From positions 1 to 47,193 of the forward strand of contig JACIYW010000004.1 of the NCBI GenBank assembly GCA_014359745.1: DNA of 47,193 nt, in the 5' to 3' direction. This DNA is from Paracoccaceae bacterium (GTDB lineage Bacteria > Pseudomonadota > Alphaproteobacteria > Rhodobacterales > Rhodobacteraceae). A program made the position numbers and the translations under genes. Below, one piece after another: positions 44,358-47,193 of the stretch (positions are counted from its first letter, which is position 1; each line of letters starts with the position of its first letter). The notes under the pieces were generated by a model that was given only the letters and a program-made list of their open reading frames with translations, had not been told where the DNA came from and made no database searches.

Positions 44358-44882
44358 ATGAAATACCTGACTTTTCTGCGATCCGCCGCCGCCGCGGCGC
44401 TTTTGTTCACCCTGCCCGCCGGGGCGGCACTGGCCCATGACGGCGTGACGATCCACGATGGCTATGTCCGGTCCGTGCCGCCAACGGCCCCGACCGCCGC
44501 GGGCTATCTGGTGATAGACAATCACCGCACCGTGCCGGTGCATATCACCGGCGTATCATCCGACGTGGCGGCCGAGGTTGCCTTGCACACCATGGCGCAG
44601 GATGCGCAAGGGGTGATGCGGATGCTCCCGCTTGCCGATGGCATCACCATTCCCGCAGGCGGCACGCATGTTCTCAAACCCGGCGGTGAACATGTGATGT
44701 TCATGGGGCTGGTCAAACCGCTGGAACAGGGCGCGACCGTGCCGGTGACGTTCCACTTTGACGGGCTGCCCGACATGGTGGTTGACCTGACCGTCGATCA
44801 AAACGCCGCCGCAGGGGCAGGCGCGATGGGTAGCATGGATCACGGCGCCATGCACGGCGGTGCCGATCAGCCGACAAAGTGA
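44358..44882 (+). CDS. PCu(A)C-family periplasmic copper chaperone
   Basis: A 174-residue exported protein with a signal peptide ending near ALA (residue 26). The PCuAC domain delivers Cu(I) to cytochrome oxidase CuA or caa/cbb-type sites. Its His/Met copper ligands are His77-x-Met79, Met87 and Met89, His104, and His112-x-Met114 in GEHVMFMG. A C-terminal tail with MDHGAMHGG adds further His/Met ligands. AGGA lies 8 bases before the ATG. It probably forms one unit with the DUF2946-like gene. Confidence 0.93.
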   Translation: MKYLTFLRSAAAAALLFTLPAGAALAHDGVTIHDGYVRSVPPTAPTAAGYLVIDNHRTVPVHITGVSSDVAAEVALHTMAQDAQGVMRMLPLADGITIPAGGTHVLKPGGEHVMFMGLVKPLEQGATVPVTFHFDGLPDMVVDLTVDQNAAAGAGAMGSMDHGAMHGGADQPTK

Positions 44883-44980
44883 CCCTTGCGGAACTGCTAA
44901 ACCATTCCGTCCGGCGCCCTGCCGGGCGGGGTGGTGACAGCAAACGGGGCAGGGGCGACCGCCTGGATCAGCAACCGGGG

Positions 44981-45310
44981 TCAGCTACGCGAACTGCACC
45001 GGGCCTCGGCGGCATTGCCGAACTGACGATAGCGGGCCCAGAACTGCGAATCGGAATCTGATTTCGACATGCGCACTTCCTGCGCCCGGTTCGGATCCTT
45101 GAAAAACCGTGCCGCGGTGCGCTGATCGCGCCGGTCAAGGGTTGTATCGGCGACCTGCTGGATACAGCCGCACAGCGATCGCCCTGCGCCCCGGTCGGAT
45201 TGCAGGCAGGCGCTTTCTATGGGTCCGGCCTGCGCAATCGTGGCCTGTAGTGGCAGGCACAGGCCTGTCAGGGCGGCAGTCAGCGTCAGGGCCTTGAATT
45301 TCGTGATCAT
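44981..45310 (-). CDS. Small secreted Cys-containing protein of unknown function
   Basis: A 109-residue protein with a signal peptide (cleavage near AQA, residue 28). The mature part has four Cys: ESACLQSD, SLCGC and the C-terminal EARCSS, suggesting disulfides. The stretch PNRAQEVRMSKSDSDSQFW looks strongly conserved in relatives I recall from Rhodobacterales, with no firm function. ATG 45310 follows GGAGCAGAG. A good promoter with an AT-rich inverted repeat over its -35 lies about 95 bp upstream. It converges with the PCuAC gene; the 98-bp gap between them shows no clear terminator. Confidence 0.82.
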   Translation of the reverse strand: MITKFKALTLTAALTGLCLPLQATIAQAGPIESACLQSDRGAGRSLCGCIQQVADTTLDRRDQRTAARFFKDPNRAQEVRMSKSDSDSQFWARYRQFGNAAEARCSSRS

Positions 45311-45400
45311 GTCTCTGCTCCGGTTTTGCGGTCGGGTTCAGGCCCGGCCCGTTTCCCGGCAGCGTTGTGGCCACCGGGTTTGTGCCTCTTTATTCCGATG

Positions 45401-45429
45401 ATTATGCCAAAAAACCGAAATTTTATCAA
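45401..45429 (-). promoter_or_regulatory. Promoter of the small secreted protein gene
   Basis: Minus strand: TTGATA (45429-45424), 17 bases, CATAAT (45406-45401). Transcription would start near 45394, leaving a leader of about 84 bases before ATG 45310. Confidence 0.7.
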
Positions 45430-45437
45430 TAATTTCG
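45416..45437. promoter_or_regulatory. AT-rich inverted repeat over a -35 box
   Basis: CGAAATT (45416-45422) and AATTTCG (45431-45437) are exact arms around 8 bases, covering the -35 box of the minus-strand promoter. In a GC-rich genome this is a likely operator; I cannot name the regulator. Confidence 0.5.
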
Positions 45438-45505
45438 AAACGCCGTGCGCGAATCCCGCCGATCGCAACATGGTGTGGTCACGCAGCCCCGCGCCGCAAC
45501 AATAA

Positions 45506-45624
45506 GGGGATTGCCCAGATCGGGCGCGCCGCCTTTTTTTCGGTGCCGCCCGCCATCCGCACGCATCGCGCGAATCACGTTTCCCGCCCACAGGCCCGAC
45601 CGCGCGGTCGTCCGGGCAATCCCC
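45506..45624. repeat. 11-bp inverted repeat enclosing 97 bp, possible structured RNA
   Basis: GGGGATTGCCC (45506-45516) and GGGCAATCCCC (45614-45624) are exact complements. Between them lie more GC-rich self-complementary parts (GACCGCGCGGTC). On the minus strand the closing arm is followed by TTATTGTT. No convincing protein frame covers it. It could be a small RNA or a cis structure near the lepA promoter. Confidence 0.4.
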
Positions 45625-45635
45625 CGCAAACCCCA

Positions 45636-45664
45636 TTGACCGCCCCTGCAATCCCCATCATATC
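45636..45664 (+). promoter_or_regulatory. Candidate lepA promoter, leaderless start
   Basis: TTGACC (45636-45641), 17 bases, CATATC (45659-45664). The start site expected 7 bases on is the A of the lepA ATG at 45671. No Shine-Dalgarno precedes that ATG. The -10 box is weak. Confidence 0.4.
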
Positions 45665-45670
45665 CGGCGC

Positions 45671-47193
45671 ATGACCGAACTTTCCCGCATCCGCAATTTT
45701 TCCATCGTGGCGCATATCGACCACGGCAAATCCACGCTCGCTGATCGGTTGATCCAGTCAACCGGCACGGTCTCCGATCGCGACATGAAAGAGCAGATGC
45801 TCGACGCGATGGATATCGAACGCGAACGCGGCATCACCATCAAGGCCAACACCGTGCGCATCGACTATCCGGCAAAGGATGGCCATACCTATGTGCTGAA
45901 CCTGATCGACACGCCGGGTCATGTCGATTTCGCTTATGAGGTGTCGCGATCGATGCGCGCGGTCGAAGGGTCGTTGCTGGTCGTCGATGCTTCCCAGGGG
46001 GTCGAGGCGCAGACGCTCGCCAATGTCTATCAGGCCATCGATGCGGGGCACGAAATCGTGCCGGTTCTCAACAAGATCGACCTGCCCGCCGCCGAACCCG
46101 AGCGCGTCAAGGAACAGATCGAGGATGTGATCGGCATCGATGCCAGCCAGGCCATCCCGATTTCCGCCAAATCCGGGCTTGGCATTCCCGATGTGCTGGA
46201 AGCCATCGTCACCCGGCTGCCCGCCCCAAAGGGCGACCGCGACGCGCCCCTGAAGGCGATGCTGGTCGATAGCTGGTACGATGCCTATCTGGGCGTCGTG
46301 GTGCTGATCCGGGTGATGGACGGCGTGATCCGCAAGGGCGAACGCATCAAGATGATGCAGACCGGCGCGGTTTACGGTATCGACACGCTGGCGGTGCTCA
46401 AACCGCAGATGGTGGCGATCCCCGAACTCGGCCCCGGCGAAATCGGGGTTTTCACCGCCTCGATCAAACAGGTGCGCGACACCCGCGTCGGCGACACCAT
46501 AACCCATGAGAAAAAACCCTGCGCCGCGCCGCTGCCCGGTTTCAAACCGGCGCAACCGGTGGTGTTTTGCGGGCTGTTCCCGGTCGATGCCAATGATTTC
46601 GAAGATCTGCGCCAGGCGATCGAAAAACTGGCGCTGAATGACGCCAGCTTCACCTACGAGATGGAAACCTCTGCCGCGCTTGGCTTTGGCTTTCGCTGCG
46701 GGTTTCTGGGGCTTTTGCACCTTGAGGTGGTGCGCGACCGGCTGGAACGCGAATATGATATCGACCTGATCACCACCGCCCCTTCGGTCGTCTATCACCT
46801 GCACATGCGCGACGGCACGTTGCGCGAATTGCACAACCCCGCCGACATGCCCGACCTGACCCATGTCGATCATATCGAGGAACCGCGCATCAAGGCCACG
46901 ATCATGGTGCCGGATGAATACCTCGGCGATGTGCTGAAACTGTGCCAGGACCGGCGCGGTATCCAGCTTGACCTGACCTATGCGGGCGCGCGGGCGATGG
47001 TGGTCTATGACCTGCCGCTGAACGAGGTGGTGTTCGATTTCTATGACCGGCTGAAATCGGTCACCAAGGGCTATGCGTCGTTCGATTACCAGATCACCGG
47101 CTACCGCGAGGATTTTCTGGTGAAAATGTCGGTGCTGGTCAATGACGAACCGGTGGACGCGCTTTCCATGATGGTCCACCGCGACCGGGCCGA
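45671..47193 (+). CDS. lepA: Elongation factor 4 (LepA), 5' part (runs off the right edge)
   Basis: The visible 507 codons of a translational GTPase that acts on stalled or initiating ribosomes. G1 is AHIDHGKST, followed by the G2 region RERGITI, G3 DTPGH, G4 NKID and G5 SAKSG. The LepA-specific [15 protein letters not shown] and the [15 protein letters not shown] stretch set it apart from EF-G and TypA. The family is about 600 residues, so roughly the last 90 are outside the window. ATG 45671 begins the conserved N terminus; no ribosome-binding site is visible before it. Confidence 0.97.
   Translation, partial: MTELSRIRNFSIVAHIDHGKSTLADRLIQSTGTVSDRDMKEQMLDAMDIERERGITIKANTVRIDYPAKDGHTYVLNLIDTPGHVDFAYEVSRSMRAVEGSLLVVDASQGVEAQTLANVYQAIDAGHEIVPVLNKIDLPAAEPERVKEQIEDVIGIDASQAIPISAKSGLGIPDVLEAIVTRLPAPKGDRDAPLKAMLVDSWYDAYLGVVVLIRVMDGVIRKGERIKMMQTGAVYGIDTLAVLKPQMVAIPELGPGEIGVFTASIKQVRDTRVGDTITHEKKPCAAPLPGFKPAQPVVFCGLFPVDANDFEDLRQAIEKLALNDASFTYEMETSAALGFGFRCGFLGLLHLEVVRDRLEREYDIDLITTAPSVVYHLHMRDGTLRELHNPADMPDLTHVDHIEEPRIKATIMVPDEYLGDVLKLCQDRRGIQLDLTYAGARAMVVYDLPLNEVVFDFYDRLKSVTKGYASFDYQITGYREDFLVKMSVLVNDEPVDALSMMVHRDRA

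Noticed and set aside
45307-45761. Minus-strand frames across the gap before lepA
   Set aside because: They run over the promoter regions and antisense to lepA, with no domain or start signal.

Overview
This 47.2 kb window is ordinary-looking chromosome from a high-GC alphaproteobacterium of the Rhodobacter/Roseobacter group (Rhodobacterales). The basis is an ALA synthase (HemA) closely matching the Rhodobacter enzyme, a SAM-II riboswitch before metZ, an FnrL-type site before hemA, the mreB-mreC-mreD-mrdA-rodA-ghrA order and gene-end repeats of a type I associate with this family. There are no tRNA or rRNA genes, no CRISPR array and no prophage. The only mobile element is one decayed IS630-type copy.

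Layout. 1-2048: 5' part of hom, a small lipoprotein, and a TetR regulator with an operator inside its own promoter. 2079-8589 (minus): cell-shape operon mreBCD-mrdA-rodA with ghrA at its end. 8890-10644 (minus): leuA behind a probable leucine leader-peptide attenuator. 10816-14677: YqeY-like protein, carA, and a glycosyltransferase with an N-terminal MshEN (c-di-GMP-binding type) domain behind a CtrA-like box. 14703-16895: FCD-type GntR regulator, IS630 remnant, M48 lipoprotein protease. 17004-23809: small proteins, a SYLF lipoprotein, then argS, SPOR protein, an in-frame NagZ-ScpA fusion, and scpB. 24017-26296: malic enzyme. 26447-30252: pyrimidine salvage set cdd-deoA-deoB-upp. 30319-33415: secreted protein, DUF1194 protein, M20 peptidase. 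33638-37472: hemA, rodZ-like gene, ispG. 37482-40857: DsbA-like protein, BepA-like M48/TPR protease, aminotransferase. 40884-43411: SAM-II riboswitch, metZ, folE2. 43436-47193: rpmB, a copper-related pair, a small secreted protein, and the start of lepA.

Most genes are core metabolism and growth. The points worth a second look are regulatory or architectural: the leuA leader (probably leaderless, four consecutive Leu codons), the fusion of a peptidoglycan-recycling enzyme to a condensin subunit, the MshEN glycosyltransferase behind a CtrA box, four copies of a two-hairpin repeat placed right after stop codons, and an IS insertion exactly in a stop codon. I found no clearly new multi-gene system. 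All statements come from reading the sequence; no search or folding program was run.
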